The notes: a model not told the origin generated them from the sequence alone. Shown: positions 25,029 to 34,157, numbered from the stretch's first letter. The stretch: 64,000 nt of DNA from Agrococcus carbonis (GCF_900104705.1 NZ_LT629734.1:930001-994000); one strand, 5' to 3'. A program made the numbers and translations.

Positions 25029-26678
25029 TCAGCGCGCCGCGGCCGCGGCTCGCGCCGCGGCGGCGGACGACGCCGCGAGCGCGCGGGCTGCGCGCTCGCG
25101 CGCCTCCTCGCGCGTCACCGTGAGCAGCTCGGCGCGCACGTCGGCGATCGCCGACGCGCTCATCGACAGCGACGTGACCCCGAGCCCGACGAGCACGACC
25201 GCGAGCGCCGGGTCGGCGGCGGCCTCGCCGCACACGCCCACGGGCTTGCCCGCCGCGGCCCCCGCATCCCCCAGCATCTTGACGAGCCGCAGCACGGCAG
25301 GATGCCAGGGATCCTGCAGCGCGGCGACGGAGCCGAGCTGCCGGTCGGCGGCCATCGTGTACTGCGTGAGGTCGTTCGTGCCGATCGAGACGAAGTCGGC
25401 GACCTCGAGCACCTGGTCGGCGAGCACCGCGATCGACGGCACCTCGGCCATCGCGCCGACGCTGCGCAGGCCCATCTCGCGCCCGAGCCGCACGAAGTAC
25501 TCGGTCTCCTCGCGATCGGCGATCATCGGCGCCATCACGAACAGGTCGGCGTCGGTGGCCTCCTGCGCCGCCGCGAGCGCGGTCAGCTGGTCGCGCAGGA
25601 TCTGCTCGCTCGCCCGCAGCGCGCGGATGCCGCGCAGACCCAGCGCCGGGTTCTCCTCGTGCGCGTCGTTCAGGAACGCGAGCGGCTTGTCGGCCCCGGC
25701 GTCGAGCACGCGCACGACGACCTTCTTCCCCGGGAACGCGCGCAGCACATCCGTGTACGCCGCGGTCTGCTGCTCGACCGTCGGTGCCGTCGAGGCGCCG
25801 AGGAAGAGGAACTCGGTGCGGAACAGCCCCACGCCCTCCGCCCCCGCCTCGACCGCAGCGGGCGCGTCCTTCGCGCTGCCGACGTTGGCCATGAGCGGCA
25901 CCGGCGTGCCGTCGGCGAGCGCCCCGGGCGTCACGGGGGCGGATGCGGCGGCGAGGCGCATCTCGCGCTCGGCACGGGCGGCGGCGACGGATGCGTCGTC
26001 GGGGTCGAGCACGACGGTGCCGGCCTTCGCGTCCACGATCGCGCGCTGCCCGTCTGCGGCGGCCGCGAGCAGGCCCACGACGCCGACGACCGCCGGGAGC
26101 GACTTCGAGCGCGCGAGGATCGCCGTGTGGGAGGTCGGGCCGCCGTCCTGCGTGACGAGGGCGAGCGTCTTGTCGAGGTCGAGCGTCGCGGTGTCGGCGG
26201 GCGCGAGGTCGCGCGCGACGAGGATGAAGGGCTCGTCGGAGACGGGCACGCCGGGTGCGGGGACCCCCCGCAGCCGCGCGACGACGCGCTGCGCGACGTC
26301 GTCGAGGTCGGTCGCGCGCTCGGCCATGTAGCCGCCCATCGCGGTGAGCATGTCGCGGAACGCGGCGTACGCGTCCCATGTCGCGCGCTCGGCGTTCGCC
26401 CCGCCGTCGAGACGCGTGCGCACGTCGTCGAGGATCGCCGGGTCCTGCGCCATGAGCGACGCCGCCTCGAGCACCGCTTGCGCGTCGCCGCCGGCAGCGG
26501 CTGCCCGCGCGTCGAGATCGGCCGCGACCGCCGCGAGCGCCTCGCGCACCCGCTCGTGCTCGGCGGCGGCGTCGGCCTCGAGCGGCTCGTCGCTCGGCGG
26601 CGCGAGGGGCTCCGGCATCCGCAGGACCTTCGCGACGGCGATGCCGCGACCGACTCCGACTCCTGAGAGCGCACTCAT
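25029..26678 (-). CDS. ptsI: Phosphoenolpyruvate-protein phosphotransferase (PTS enzyme I)
   Basis: 549 residues. Transfers phosphate from PEP to HPr, the first step of the PTS. The phosphorylated His lies in GGPTSHTAILAR (about 180-191), the PEP-binding domain has EGVGLFRTEFLFLG and ENPALGLRGIRA, and the catalytic Cys region is VGVCGEAAADP. The Ala-rich last 20 residues are unusual but harmless. It is monocistronic: the gene downstream is convergent and no HPr gene is within the window. ATG 26678 is preceded by TAGTGT at six bases, a leaderless start. It probably energises the IIA at 3.5 kb through an HPr encoded elsewhere. Confidence 0.93.
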   Translation of the reverse strand: MSALSGVGVGRGIAVAKVLRMPEPLAPPSDEPLEADAAAEHERVREALAAVAADLDARAAAAGGDAQAVLEAASLMAQDPAILDDVRTRLDGGANAERATWDAYAAFRDMLTAMGGYMAERATDLDDVAQRVVARLRGVPAPGVPVSDEPFILVARDLAPADTATLDLDKTLALVTQDGGPTSHTAILARSKSLPAVVGVVGLLAAAADGQRAIVDAKAGTVVLDPDDASVAAARAEREMRLAAASAPVTPGALADGTPVPLMANVGSAKDAPAAVEAGAEGVGLFRTEFLFLGASTAPTVEQQTAAYTDVLRAFPGKKVVVRVLDAGADKPLAFLNDAHEENPALGLRGIRALRASEQILRDQLTALAAAQEATDADLFVMAPMIADREETEYFVRLGREMGLRSVGAMAEVPSIAVLADQVLEVADFVSIGTNDLTQYTMAADRQLGSVAALQDPWHPAVLRLVKMLGDAGAAAGKPVGVCGEAAADPALAVVLVGLGVTSLSMSASAIADVRAELLTVTREEARERAARALAASSAAAARAAAAAR

Positions 26679-26684
26679 GCGGCC

Positions 26685-26690
26685 ACACTA
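26685..26690 (-). promoter_or_regulatory. -10 box, leaderless start of ptsI
   Basis: TAGTGT on the minus strand, six bases before ATG 26678. Confidence 0.55.
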
Positions 26691-26733
26691 CGCTGGGCCG
26701 CCGAACCGTCGCCATCGCAGCAGAGGGGTCCTC

Positions 26734-27699
26734 GTGAAGCAGCTCATCGAGCGGGTGCAGCAGTGGAGACCCGTGCGCGCCTGGCAGCGCTACGGCGCGA
26801 CGAACGGCCCGGTGCTCTCGCAGGGCATGACGCTGCAGGCGTTCCTGTCGATCTTCGCCGCGCTCTTCGTCGCCTTCGCGATCTTCATGGCCGTGCTCGG
26901 CGGCAACGTGCAGCTGCGCGATGCGGTGATCGAGTCGATCTCGCGCTCGGTGCCGGGCCTCATCGGCGAGGGCGCCGCGATCGACGTCGACTCCCTCACC
27001 GGCTCGGCGATCGTCGGCTGGGCCGGCGCGATCGCGGCGGTGTCGATCGTGTTCACGGCGATCGCGTGGATCGGCGTGAGCCGCGAGGGCTTCCGCGCGA
27101 TGTTCGAGCTCGACGACCCGAAGGCGAGCTTCGTGCTGCTCAAGCTCGGCGACCTCGGCGTCGCGGTCGGCATCGGGCTGCTCGTGGTCGTCTCGGCCGG
27201 CGTGCAGGTCGTCGCCACGGCGCTCGTGGAGGCGGTGGGGCTCGGCTGGGCCGCCGCCGTCATCGGCATCCTCGTGCAGCTCGCGCTCGACACGACGATC
27301 GTGCTGCTGCTGTACCGCTTCGGCGGCCGGCTGCGGCTCCCGGCGAAGCAGGTCGTGCCCGCAGCCCTCGCGTGCGCGGTCGCGTTCTTCGTGCTCAAGC
27401 AGGTCGCGACGCTGCTGTTCGGCGCGGTCGAGAACAACCCGCTGCTCGCCGGCGTCGCGGCGCCGGTCATCATCCTCATCTGGTTCGGCTTCATCATGCA
27501 GATCCTGCTGCTCGTGCTCGCCTTCGTCGCGGTCGGACCGACCGGCCGCGCCTACACGCGCCTCGTGCAGGCAGGCGGCATCGATGCGCGCCTCAGCCCC
27601 GAGAAGGCGCAGGAGCTGCTCGACGAGCTGCACGCGAGCGAGCGCGCGGGCGACGATCAGGTGCGGCTGCACAAGCGGCTCGCGAAGCGCATCCGCTGA
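26734..27699 (+). CDS. YihY/BrkB family inner membrane protein
   Basis: 321 residues of the YihY/virulence factor BrkB family (PF03631), with six membrane segments such as LQAFLSIFAALFVAFAIFMA, VGWAGAIAAVSIVFTAIAWI and FVLLKLGDLGVAVGIGLLVVV. The basic start, conserved mid-region LYRFGGRL and a charged C-terminal helix are family-like. Function is not established for the family, despite older annotation as RNase BN. GTG 26734 has AGAGGGG five bases upstream and is the start; the open frame extends 390 bases upstream only as a shadow of ptsI. Confidence 0.85.
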   Translation: MKQLIERVQQWRPVRAWQRYGATNGPVLSQGMTLQAFLSIFAALFVAFAIFMAVLGGNVQLRDAVIESISRSVPGLIGEGAAIDVDSLTGSAIVGWAGAIAAVSIVFTAIAWIGVSREGFRAMFELDDPKASFVLLKLGDLGVAVGIGLLVVVSAGVQVVATALVEAVGLGWAAAVIGILVQLALDTTIVLLLYRFGGRLRLPAKQVVPAALACAVAFFVLKQVATLLFGAVENNPLLAGVAAPVIILIWFGFIMQILLLVLAFVAVGPTGRAYTRLVQAGGIDARLSPEKAQELLDELHASERAGDDQVRLHKRLAKRIR

Positions 27700-27791
27700 G
27701 AAGCGGGTCTCGTGACGCGTGCGCCTGCGGCGCGCGCTCCTCGACCGACGGGCGGACGGCGGGCGAGGCAGGAGGCGTCGGCGGCGCTCGG

Positions 27792-27797
27792 TAGGCT
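27792..27797 (+). promoter_or_regulatory. -10 box, leaderless start of xthA
   Basis: TAGGCT with seven bases to ATG 27805. Confidence 0.55.
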
Positions 27798-27804
27798 CGG
27801 TGGC

Positions 27805-28635
27805 ATGGTCCGCATCGCCTCCGTCAACGTCAACGGCGTGCGCGCCGCGTTCCGCAAGGGCATGGGCGAGTGGCTCGAAGCAGGCGACTTCGACGTCGTC
27901 GCGCTGCAGGAGGTGCGCGCGCTCGACGAGGACCTGCTGCCGCTCGTGCCGGGCTGGCACGTGCTGCATGACCCCGCGACGGCGAAGGGCCGCGCCGGCG
28001 TCGCCGTGCTCTCGCGCGAGCCGTCGATCGAGCACCGCACCGACATCGGGCTCAAGACCTTCGACACGAAGGGCCGCTGGCTCGAGGCCGACTTCCTGCA
28101 CGGCGAGACGCTGCTGACGGTCGTCTCGGCGTACGTGCACTCCGGCGGCGAGGTCGGCACGCCCAAGCAGGACGACAAGTTCCGGTTCCTCCAGTCGATG
28201 GGCAAGCGCCTGCCGCAGCTGCGCGCGCACACCGACCACGTCGTGGTGATGGGCGACTTCAACGTCGGCCACACGCCCCTCGACATCAAGAACTGGAAGG
28301 GCAACCAGAAGAACGCCGGCTTCCTGCCCGAGGAGCGCAGCCACCTCGACCGCTTCTTCGGCACCGGCATGGTGACGGGCGTCGACGGCGTGCGGGGCCG
28401 CGGGCACGGCTGGGTCGACGTCGGCCGCGCCGCGCATCCCGACCAGGACGGCCCCTACACGTGGTGGTCGCAGCGCGGGAAGGCGTTCGACAACGACGTG
28501 GGCTGGCGCATCGACTACCACATGGCCTCCCCGGCGCTCGCGAGCACCGCCCGCGACTACCGCGTCGAGCGCGCGAGCGCGTGGGACACCCGGTGGTCGG
28601 ACCACGCTCCCGTCATCGTCGACTACGACCTGTGA
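27805..28635 (+). CDS. xthA: Exodeoxyribonuclease III
   Basis: 276 residues of the exonuclease-endonuclease-phosphatase fold, an AP endonuclease and 3'-5' exonuclease for DNA repair. Active-site motifs: [13 protein letters not shown] at the N-terminus, ALQEVRA with the metal-binding Glu, [11 protein letters not shown] and the final [10 protein letters not shown] with catalytic Asp-His. [21 protein letters not shown] is the usual DNA-binding region. The leaderless ATG 27805 is supported by a TAGGCT box. It is 23 bases ahead of trpS and may be co-transcribed with it. Confidence 0.92.
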   Translation: MVRIASVNVNGVRAAFRKGMGEWLEAGDFDVVALQEVRALDEDLLPLVPGWHVLHDPATAKGRAGVAVLSREPSIEHRTDIGLKTFDTKGRWLEADFLHGETLLTVVSAYVHSGGEVGTPKQDDKFRFLQSMGKRLPQLRAHTDHVVVMGDFNVGHTPLDIKNWKGNQKNAGFLPEERSHLDRFFGTGMVTGVDGVRGRGHGWVDVGRAAHPDQDGPYTWWSQRGKAFDNDVGWRIDYHMASPALASTARDYRVERASAWDTRWSDHAPVIVDYDL

Positions 28636-28658
28636 CCACACCTACGAGGAACGCATCC

Positions 28659-29654
28659 ATGGCCAACCCCCGCCTCTACTCGGGGATGCAGCCCTCCTCG
28701 GGCTCGCTCCACCTCGGCAACTACATCGGCGCGCTCCAGCAGTGGCGCGCGATGCAGAGCGACTACGACGCCTTCTTCTCCATCGTCGACCTGCACGCGA
28801 TCACCGTGCCGCAGCCGCCCGACGTGCTGCGCGAGCAGGTGCGCACGCTCGCCGCGCAGTACATCGCCGGCGGTATCGACCCCGATCGCTCGTGCCTCTA
28901 CGTGCAGTCGCACGTCGCCGCGCACGCGCAGCTCGCGTGGCTGCTCGGCACCATCACGGGCTTCGGCGAGGCGAGCCGCATGACGCAGTTCAAGGACAAG
29001 ACCGCCAAGGGCGGGCAGGAGTCGGCCTCGGTGGGCCTGTTCACCTACCCCATCCTGATGGCCGCCGACATCCTGCTCTACGACGCCGAGATCGTGCCGG
29101 TCGGCGACGACCAGAAGCAGCACGTCGAGCTCACCCGCGACCTCGCCGAGCGCTTCAACAAGCGCTTCGGCGCGACGTTCACGGTGCCGAAGCCGCAGAT
29201 CCTCGCCGACGGCGCGCGCATCTACGACCTGCAGCAGCCGACCGCGAAGATGTCGAAGTCGGCCGACAACGACAAGGGCATCGTCTGGCTGCTCGACGAG
29301 CCGGCCAAGACCGCGAAGAAGATCCGCTCGGCCGTCACCGACACCGAGGGCTCGATCCGCGCCGACAAGGCCGAGAAGCCGGGCGTCACCAACCTGCTCG
29401 ACATCCTGAGCGCGATGACGGGCACGCCGGTCGCATCGCTCGAGGCCGAGTTCGCCGGCCAGGGCTACGGCGTGTTCAAGACGGCGGTGGCGGATGCGGT
29501 GGTCGCCGAGCTCGCACCGGTGCGGGAGCGCACCCTCGAGCTGCTCGCCGACCGCGGCGAGCTCGACCGGCTGCTCGCGGCCAACGCCGACCGCGCGGCC
29601 GAGGTGGCCGACGCGACGCTCGGGCGCGCGCTGGAGGCGATGGGGCTGCGATGA
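28659..29654 (+). CDS. trpS: Tryptophanyl-tRNA synthetase
   Basis: 331 residues, class I synthetase charging tRNA-Trp. The HIGH-type motif reads [15 protein letters not shown] (about 12-26) and the KMSKS loop is AKMSKSADN. Tryptophan pocket residues in [18 protein letters not shown] are conserved. ATG 28659 fits the family start and has CGAGGA eight bases upstream; a GTG nine codons upstream is possible but adds non-conserved residues. Stop overlaps the acetyltransferase gene (ATGA). Confidence 0.94.
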   Translation: MANPRLYSGMQPSSGSLHLGNYIGALQQWRAMQSDYDAFFSIVDLHAITVPQPPDVLREQVRTLAAQYIAGGIDPDRSCLYVQSHVAAHAQLAWLLGTITGFGEASRMTQFKDKTAKGGQESASVGLFTYPILMAADILLYDAEIVPVGDDQKQHVELTRDLAERFNKRFGATFTVPKPQILADGARIYDLQQPTAKMSKSADNDKGIVWLLDEPAKTAKKIRSAVTDTEGSIRADKAEKPGVTNLLDILSAMTGTPVASLEAEFAGQGYGVFKTAVADAVVAELAPVRERTLELLADRGELDRLLAANADRAAEVADATLGRALEAMGLR

Positions 29655-30235
29655 GCGCCGACGCGGATCGGCCGCTCGCGGGCCCGATGCTGCCGGTGAT
29701 GGGCCGCAAGGTCGTGCTGACGGCGCTCCGCGAGGACGACGTCGACCGCGTGCTCGAGGCGTGCTCGGCACCGCAGGTCGGCCGCTGGCTCGACGCGCCG
29801 TGGCCGTACGCGCGCGCCGACGCCGAGGCCTTCGTGCGCGAGTTCGCGCCCGCCGGCTGGCGCGGCGAGCACGAGGAGCGCGTGTGGGCGATCCGCGAGT
29901 CGCTGCGCGGCCCGCTCGCGGGCGTGATCGGCCTGCGCACGCAGATCGGCGAGGTCGGCTTCTGGCTGCACCCCGACGCCCAGGGCAAGGGCCTCATGTC
30001 GGATGCGCTGCGCACGGTGGTCGGGCACGCCGAGGGCTGCCTGACGTGGCCCGAGGTGCATTGGGCCTGCTACGACGGCAACCTCGCCTCGATGCGGGTC
30101 GCGAAGGCGGCCGGCTTCACCTACCTCGGCACGCGCGAGGCCGAGCATCGCGGCGAGCGGGTGCTGCAGCACCACGCGGTGCGCGTCGCCGGCGGTACGC
30201 CCGCGGACGCGCGCCCCTGGCCGCCGCTCGACTGA
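29651..30235 (+). CDS. GNAT family N-acetyltransferase
   Basis: 194 residues, similar to the RimJ/RimL-type acetyltransferase_3 group. The acetyl-CoA region runs through [31 protein letters not shown] (motif A, QGKGLMS) and [20 protein letters not shown] (motif B). The opening [20 protein letters not shown] is typical of the group. Substrate unknown. It overlaps trpS by four bases, so its expression is tied to it. Confidence 0.85.
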   Translation: MSADADRPLAGPMLPVMGRKVVLTALREDDVDRVLEACSAPQVGRWLDAPWPYARADAEAFVREFAPAGWRGEHEERVWAIRESLRGPLAGVIGLRTQIGEVGFWLHPDAQGKGLMSDALRTVVGHAEGCLTWPEVHWACYDGNLASMRVAKAAGFTYLGTREAEHRGERVLQHHAVRVAGGTPADARPWPPLD

Positions 30236-30276
30236 GCGCGCGCCCACGCACCCGACCCGACCGCCCGCCCGACGGC

Positions 30277-30309
30277 CCGCTCGAGGGAACCGCTCGAGGG
30301 GAACCGCTC
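30277..30309 (+). repeat. Short tandem repeat, 2.5 copies
   Basis: The unit CCGCTCGAGGG(G)AA appears at 30277-30289 and 30290-30303 and then begins a third time. It lies in the 444-base gene-free stretch between the acetyltransferase and ribD and has no visible coding role. Confidence 0.7.
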
Positions 30310-30342
30310 CGGGACCGTCGCGCGCCACCGCATCCGCCGCGT

Positions 30343-30430
30343 GGGTGGTCACGACGCGCCGTGGTCGGCGCCTGGGGTGGTCACGACGCGCCGCGCGCCC
30401 GCGCCGCGACACGGCGCGTCGTGACCACCC
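30343..30430. repeat. Intergenic array: one 18-19 base unit, two direct and one inverted copy
   Basis: GGTGGTCACGACGCGCCG occurs at 30344-30361 and 30376-30393 (both extend one G to the left) and as its exact complement at 30412-30429. Copies two and three can form a perfect 19-bp hairpin (30375-30393 with 30412-30430) with an 18-base loop. It may end the trpS-acetyltransferase transcript, or be a REP-like dispersed element. It lies just upstream of the rib promoter. Confidence 0.85.
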
Positions 30431-30476
30431 CCGGGCGGGCGGATGGTCGGGAATGCCCGGCGAGATCGCGCAGTTG

Positions 30477-30482
30477 TATGGT
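30477..30482 (+). promoter_or_regulatory. Putative -10 box of the rib operon
   Basis: TATGGT, followed by the first base-paired strand of the riboswitch at 30493. The spacing would place the RNA 5' end only a few bases before the aptamer. Confidence 0.45.
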
Positions 30483-30492
30483 GGCAGTGCAA

Positions 30493-30628
30493 CGTGCCCG
30501 GGGTCAGTGCAAGTCTGAACCGGCGGTGAGAGTCCGCGACCCGTGAGCCCGTCTCGTCCGAGGCGGTCGATCGGCTGAGCTGGTGGAATTCCAGCACCGA
30601 CGGTGAGAGTCCGGAGGGGAGGCGCACG
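30493..30628 (+). promoter_or_regulatory. FMN riboswitch (RFN element)
   Basis: Conserved RFN blocks are clear: CCGGCGGTGAGAGTCCGCGA at 30520-30539, GGTGGAATTCC near 30582, and ACCGACGGTGAGAGTCCGG at 30596-30614. P1 is formed by CGTGC (30493-30497) and GCACG (30624-30628). Right after it, 30630-30647 forms a 7-bp hairpin (GGGGTCG/CGACCCC). CGCACG is repeated at 30635-30640, so the P1 5' strand could pair with either copy, a plausible switching mechanism. FMN binding should reduce expression of ribD-ribH. Confidence 0.93.
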
Positions 30629-30679
30629 TGGGGTCGCACGCGACCCCGCTGATCCCCGCGCGCGTTCGGAGAGGAACGG

Positions 30680-31696
30680 ATGTCGGAGATCACCGCCGCT
30701 GAGCGCGCCGCGATGGCGCGTGCGCGGGAGCTCGCCCTGCGCGGTCCGCGCGGCGTCAACCCGCAGGTCGGCGCGGTCATCCTCTCCCCCGACGGCCGCA
30801 CCCTCGCCGAGGGCTGGCACCGCGGCGCCGGCACCGCCCACGCCGAGGTCGACGCGCTCTCGCAGCTCGCCTCCGGCGGCGCCGCCGGAGCGACCGCGGT
30901 CGTCACCCTCGAGCCCTGCAACCACACCGGCCGCACCGGTCCGTGCGCGGTCGCGCTGCTCGACGCGGGTGTCGCGCGCGTCGTCTACGGCGCGGCCGAC
31001 CCCGGCGAGGCCTCGAGCAACGGCGCCGAGCGGCTGCGCGAGGGCGGCGTCGACGTCGCCCGCACCGACGAGGCCGAGGCGGAGGCCCTCATCGCCGACT
31101 GGCTGTTCGTGCAGCGCACCGGCCGGCCGCGCGTGACCGTCAAGTGGGCCCAGTCCCTCGACGGCCGCGCCGCCGCCGCCGACGGCACGAGCCAGTGGAT
31201 CACCGGCCCCGAGGCCCGCGCCCACGTGCACCGCGAGCGCAGCGCCCACGACGCGATCGCCGTCGGCACCGGCACCGTCCTCGCCGACGACCCGCGCCTC
31301 ACCGCCCGCATCGAGGGCATCGACGACGCGCCGCAGCCCGTCCCCGTCGTCTTCGGCGAGCGCGCCATCCCCGCAGACGCGGCGCTCCGCAGCCACCCGC
31401 GGGGCCTGCGCACGGCCGGGCACGAGCTCGAGCGCGAGCTCGCCGACCTCGCCGGCGACGGCATCCAGACCCTCTACGTCGAGGGCGGGCCGACGCTCGC
31501 GAGCGCGTTCATCCGCGCCGGGCTCGCCGACCGCTTCACCATCTACCTCGCGCCGACCCTCCTCGGGGGGCCGCGCACCGCGCTCGACGCCATCGGCGTC
31601 AGCACCATCGACGAGCAGCGCCGCCTCGCGGTGACGCGGCTCGAGCAGCTCGGCCGAGACCTGCTGGTCGAGGCCACGACAGAGAGCGAGCAGTGA
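30680..31696 (+). CDS. ribD: Bifunctional pyrimidine deaminase/reductase
   Basis: 338 residues. Second and third steps of riboflavin synthesis. The N-terminal deaminase (about 1-145) has the zinc motif GTAHAEVDAL and TLEPCNHTGRTGPC; the C-terminal reductase (about 150-338) starts RPRVTVKWAQSLDGRAAAADG and has the NADPH-binding YVEGGPTLASAF. ATG 30680 follows GGAGAGG. First gene of the riboswitch-controlled operon; stop overlaps ribE by one base. Confidence 0.94.
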   Translation: MSEITAAERAAMARARELALRGPRGVNPQVGAVILSPDGRTLAEGWHRGAGTAHAEVDALSQLASGGAAGATAVVTLEPCNHTGRTGPCAVALLDAGVARVVYGAADPGEASSNGAERLREGGVDVARTDEAEAEALIADWLFVQRTGRPRVTVKWAQSLDGRAAAADGTSQWITGPEARAHVHRERSAHDAIAVGTGTVLADDPRLTARIEGIDDAPQPVPVVFGERAIPADAALRSHPRGLRTAGHELERELADLAGDGIQTLYVEGGPTLASAFIRAGLADRFTIYLAPTLLGGPRTALDAIGVSTIDEQRRLAVTRLEQLGRDLLVEATTESEQ

Positions 31697-32325
31697 TGTT
31701 CACCGGCATCATCGAAGAGCTCGGCGAGATCGTCTCGTTCGAGCCCCACACGACCGAGCAGGGCGGCGACGCGTACCGCCTGACCGTGCGCGGCCCGCTG
31801 GCCGTCAGCGACGCATCCCACGGCGACTCGATCGCCGTGAACGGGCTGTGCCTGACGGTGGTCGAGCAGACGGCGGATGCGTTCACCGCCGATGTCATGC
31901 AGGTCTCGGTCGACATGTCCACGCTCGGCGACCGCCGCCCGGGCGATCGCGTCAACCTCGAGCGCGCGGCCGCCGTCGGCGACCGGCTCGGCGGCCACAT
32001 CGTGCAGGGGCACATCGACGGCACCGCCCGGGTGCTCTCCGTCGTGGACGGCGACGGCCAGCGCACGGTGCGCTTCGCGCTCGACCCCGCACTCGCGCAC
32101 CTCGTCGTCCGCAAGGGCTCGATCGCCGTCGACGGCATCTCGCTCACCGTCTCGGCCGTGAGCGAGCCCGACGAGGCCGAGCAGTGGTTCGAGGTCTCGC
32201 TGATCCCCGAGACGCTCGCCACCACAACCCTCGGCTTCCGCGCGGTCGGCGACCGCGTCAACATCGAGACCGACATCGTCGCTCGCCACGTCGAGCGCAT
32301 GCTGCAGCTGGAGGACAAGCGATGA
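31696..32325 (+). CDS. ribE: Riboflavin synthase
   Basis: 209 residues with the two lumazine-binding repeats of riboflavin synthase alpha: MFTGIIEELGEIVSFE at the start of repeat one with NGLCLTVVEQ, and GGHIVQGHIDGTARV with SIAVDGISLTVSAVS in repeat two. Dismutates two lumazine molecules into riboflavin and the pyrimidine substrate. Start overlaps ribD (TGATG) and stop overlaps ribBA (ATGA). Confidence 0.94.
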   Translation: MFTGIIEELGEIVSFEPHTTEQGGDAYRLTVRGPLAVSDASHGDSIAVNGLCLTVVEQTADAFTADVMQVSVDMSTLGDRRPGDRVNLERAAAVGDRLGGHIVQGHIDGTARVLSVVDGDGQRTVRFALDPALAHLVVRKGSIAVDGISLTVSAVSEPDEAEQWFEVSLIPETLATTTLGFRAVGDRVNIETDIVARHVERMLQLEDKR

Positions 32326-33590
32326 GCATCACCACCATCGACGTGGCACTGAAGGCGCTGCGCGACCGGAAGCCCGTCATCGTCGTCGACGACGAGGGGC
32401 GCGAGAACGAGGGCGACCTGATCATGTCGGCGCAGCTGGCGAGCGCGGAATGGGTGGCCTTCATGGTGCGCCACACCTCCGGCTACCTGTGCGCGCCGCT
32501 CACCGCCGAACGGGCCGACGAGCTCGGCCTGCCGCTCATGGTGCTCGAGAACGAGGACACCCGGCAGACCGCGTACACGATCACCGTCGACGCGGCCGAC
32601 CGCACCAGCACCGGCATCTCGGCCGACGACCGCGCGCACACCCTGCGCGTGCTCGGCGACCCGGCCTCCACCCCCGAGAGCCTCCGTCGCCCCGGCCACA
32701 TCGTGCCGCTGCGCGCCGTCGAGGGCGGCGTGCGCGCCCGCGCCGGCCACACCGAGGCCGCGGTCGAGCTCATGCAGCTCGCCGGGCTCGAGCCGGTCGG
32801 CGTCATCGGCGAGCTCGTGGAGGACAGCGGCGAGATGCGCCGCCTCCCCTCCCTCATCGCCTTCGGCGAGGAGCACGATCTGCCCGTGATCACCATCGCC
32901 GACCTCATCGACTACCTCGACGCCGACGGGCTGCCCACGGCGTGCGGCGGCGACAACGAGGAGTCGGCGCGGGTCTCGTTCGAGGTCGAGACCGACGTGC
33001 CCACCCGCTACGGCACCTTCCGCATCGCCGCGTACCGCGACCGCCAGACGGGCGCCGACCACGTGGCGATCATCGCCGGCGACGAGCTCAGCGACGGCGC
33101 GCTCGTGCGCGTGCACTCCGAGTGCCTCACCGGCGAGGCGCTGCACTCGCTCAAGTGCGAATGCGGCCCGCAGCTCGACGACGCGATGCAGCAGATCCAG
33201 CAGGCCGGCGGCGGCATGGTCGTCTACCTGCGGGGCCACGAGGGCCGTGGCATCGGGCTGATCAACAAGCTGCGCGCCTACCGCCTGCAGGAGGACGGCC
33301 TCGACACGCTCGACGCCAACCTCGCGCTCGGCCTGCCGGCCGACGCCCGTGAGTACGGCGCCGCCGCGGCGATCATCCGCGAGCGCGGGATGCGCTCCAT
33401 CAAGCTGCTCTCGAACAACCCGCTCAAGCGCGAGGCGCTCGAGCAGCACGGCATCGAGGTGAGCGAGCTCGTGCCGCTGCTCGTGGGCGTCGGCGCTCAC
33501 AACGAGCAGTACCTCGCGGCCAAGCGCGACCGGATGGGCCACCGCCTGCCCGACCGCATCACGCAGAACGACGAGCAGGGAGAGGGCTGA
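32322..33590 (+). CDS. ribBA: 3,4-dihydroxy-2-butanone 4-phosphate synthase / GTP cyclohydrolase II
   Basis: 422 residues. The N-terminal half (to about 205) is RibB: VVDDEGRENEGDLIM with acidic metal ligands, MVRHTSGYLCAPL, RRPGHIVPLRA and RAGHTEAAVELM. The C-terminal half is RibA: the zinc cysteines lie in SECLTGEALHSLKCECG, the catalytic region is YLRGHEGRGIGL, and LLSNNPLKREAL closes the fold. The fused form supplies both precursors of the pathway. It overlaps ribE and is followed after 3 bases by ribH. Confidence 0.95.
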   Translation: MSITTIDVALKALRDRKPVIVVDDEGRENEGDLIMSAQLASAEWVAFMVRHTSGYLCAPLTAERADELGLPLMVLENEDTRQTAYTITVDAADRTSTGISADDRAHTLRVLGDPASTPESLRRPGHIVPLRAVEGGVRARAGHTEAAVELMQLAGLEPVGVIGELVEDSGEMRRLPSLIAFGEEHDLPVITIADLIDYLDADGLPTACGGDNEESARVSFEVETDVPTRYGTFRIAAYRDRQTGADHVAIIAGDELSDGALVRVHSECLTGEALHSLKCECGPQLDDAMQQIQQAGGGMVVYLRGHEGRGIGLINKLRAYRLQEDGLDTLDANLALGLPADAREYGAAAAIIRERGMRSIKLLSNNPLKREALEQHGIEVSELVPLLVGVGAHNEQYLAAKRDRMGHRLPDRITQNDEQGEG

Positions 33591-33593
33591 GCC

Positions 33594-34067
33594 ATGGCAG
33601 GAGAGGGACGCCCGGAGGGTTCCGGGCTGGACGCGAGCGGGCTGCGGATCGCGGTCGTGCACGGCCGCTGGCACGAGCGGATCGCCACCGGGCTGCTCGA
33701 GGGCGCGCGCCGCGCGCTCGCCGAGATGGGCGCCGACGTGACCGAGCTGCCGGTGCCGGGCTCGTTCGAGCTGCCGGTCGTGGCGCAGGCCGCGCTCGAG
33801 GCGGGCTTCGACGGCGCGGTCGCGCTCGGGGTCATCATCCGCGGCGGCACGCCGCACTTCGAGTACGTCTCCGAGGCGGCCACGATGGGGCTGACGGATG
33901 TCGCGGTGCGCACCGGCAAGCCCGTGGGCTTCGGCGTGCTCACCCTCGACGACGAGCAGCAGGGCATCGACCGCGCGGGCCTGCCGGGCTCCAAGGAGGA
34001 CAAGGGGCGCGAGGCCGCCGAGGCGGTCGTCGAGGCCGCCCTCGCGCTGCGCTCGCTGCACGGCTGA
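33594..34067 (+). CDS. ribH: 6,7-dimethyl-8-ribityllumazine synthase
   Basis: 157 residues, forms the lumazine capsid that makes the substrate of RibE. Motifs: LRIAVVHGRWHERI, PGSFELPVVAQAAL with substrate-binding Phe, ALGVIIRGGTPHFEYVSEAA with catalytic His, and FGVLTLDDEQQGIDRAG. The first 15 residues are a variable tail. Last gene of the rib operon, closed by a strong hairpin. Confidence 0.95.
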   Translation: MAGEGRPEGSGLDASGLRIAVVHGRWHERIATGLLEGARRALAEMGADVTELPVPGSFELPVVAQAALEAGFDGAVALGVIIRGGTPHFEYVSEAATMGLTDVAVRTGKPVGFGVLTLDDEQQGIDRAGLPGSKEDKGREAAEAVVEAALALRSLHG

Positions 34068-34076
34068 CGCGTCCCC

Positions 34077-34114
34077 ACGCATCCGCCCGACCCATGGTGG
34101 CCGGGCGGATGCGT
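34077..34114 (+). terminator. Terminator of the rib operon
   Basis: Perfect 13-bp stem (34077-34089 with 34102-34114) and 12-base loop, 9 bases after the ribH stop. Both arms contain the GGATGCG/CGCATCC word common in this window. Confidence 0.8.
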
Positions 34115-34157
34115 CGTCTCCGGCGGATGCGACCCCGGGGCCGCACGGCCCGGCGGG

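Noticed and set aside
23122..26331. A 1069-codon plus-strand open frame
   Set aside because: Out-of-frame shadow of the second dynamin-like gene and antisense of ptsI, with an Arg/Ala-rich translation and no domain.
24988..28641. A 1217-codon minus-strand open frame
   Set aside because: Antisense to the YihY and xthA genes and overlapping ptsI in another frame; no recognisable motif.
30343..30430. CRISPR-like repeat
   Set aside because: Only three copies, one inverted, with unequal short spacers of 14 and 18 bases and no cas genes. It is a palindromic intergenic repeat.
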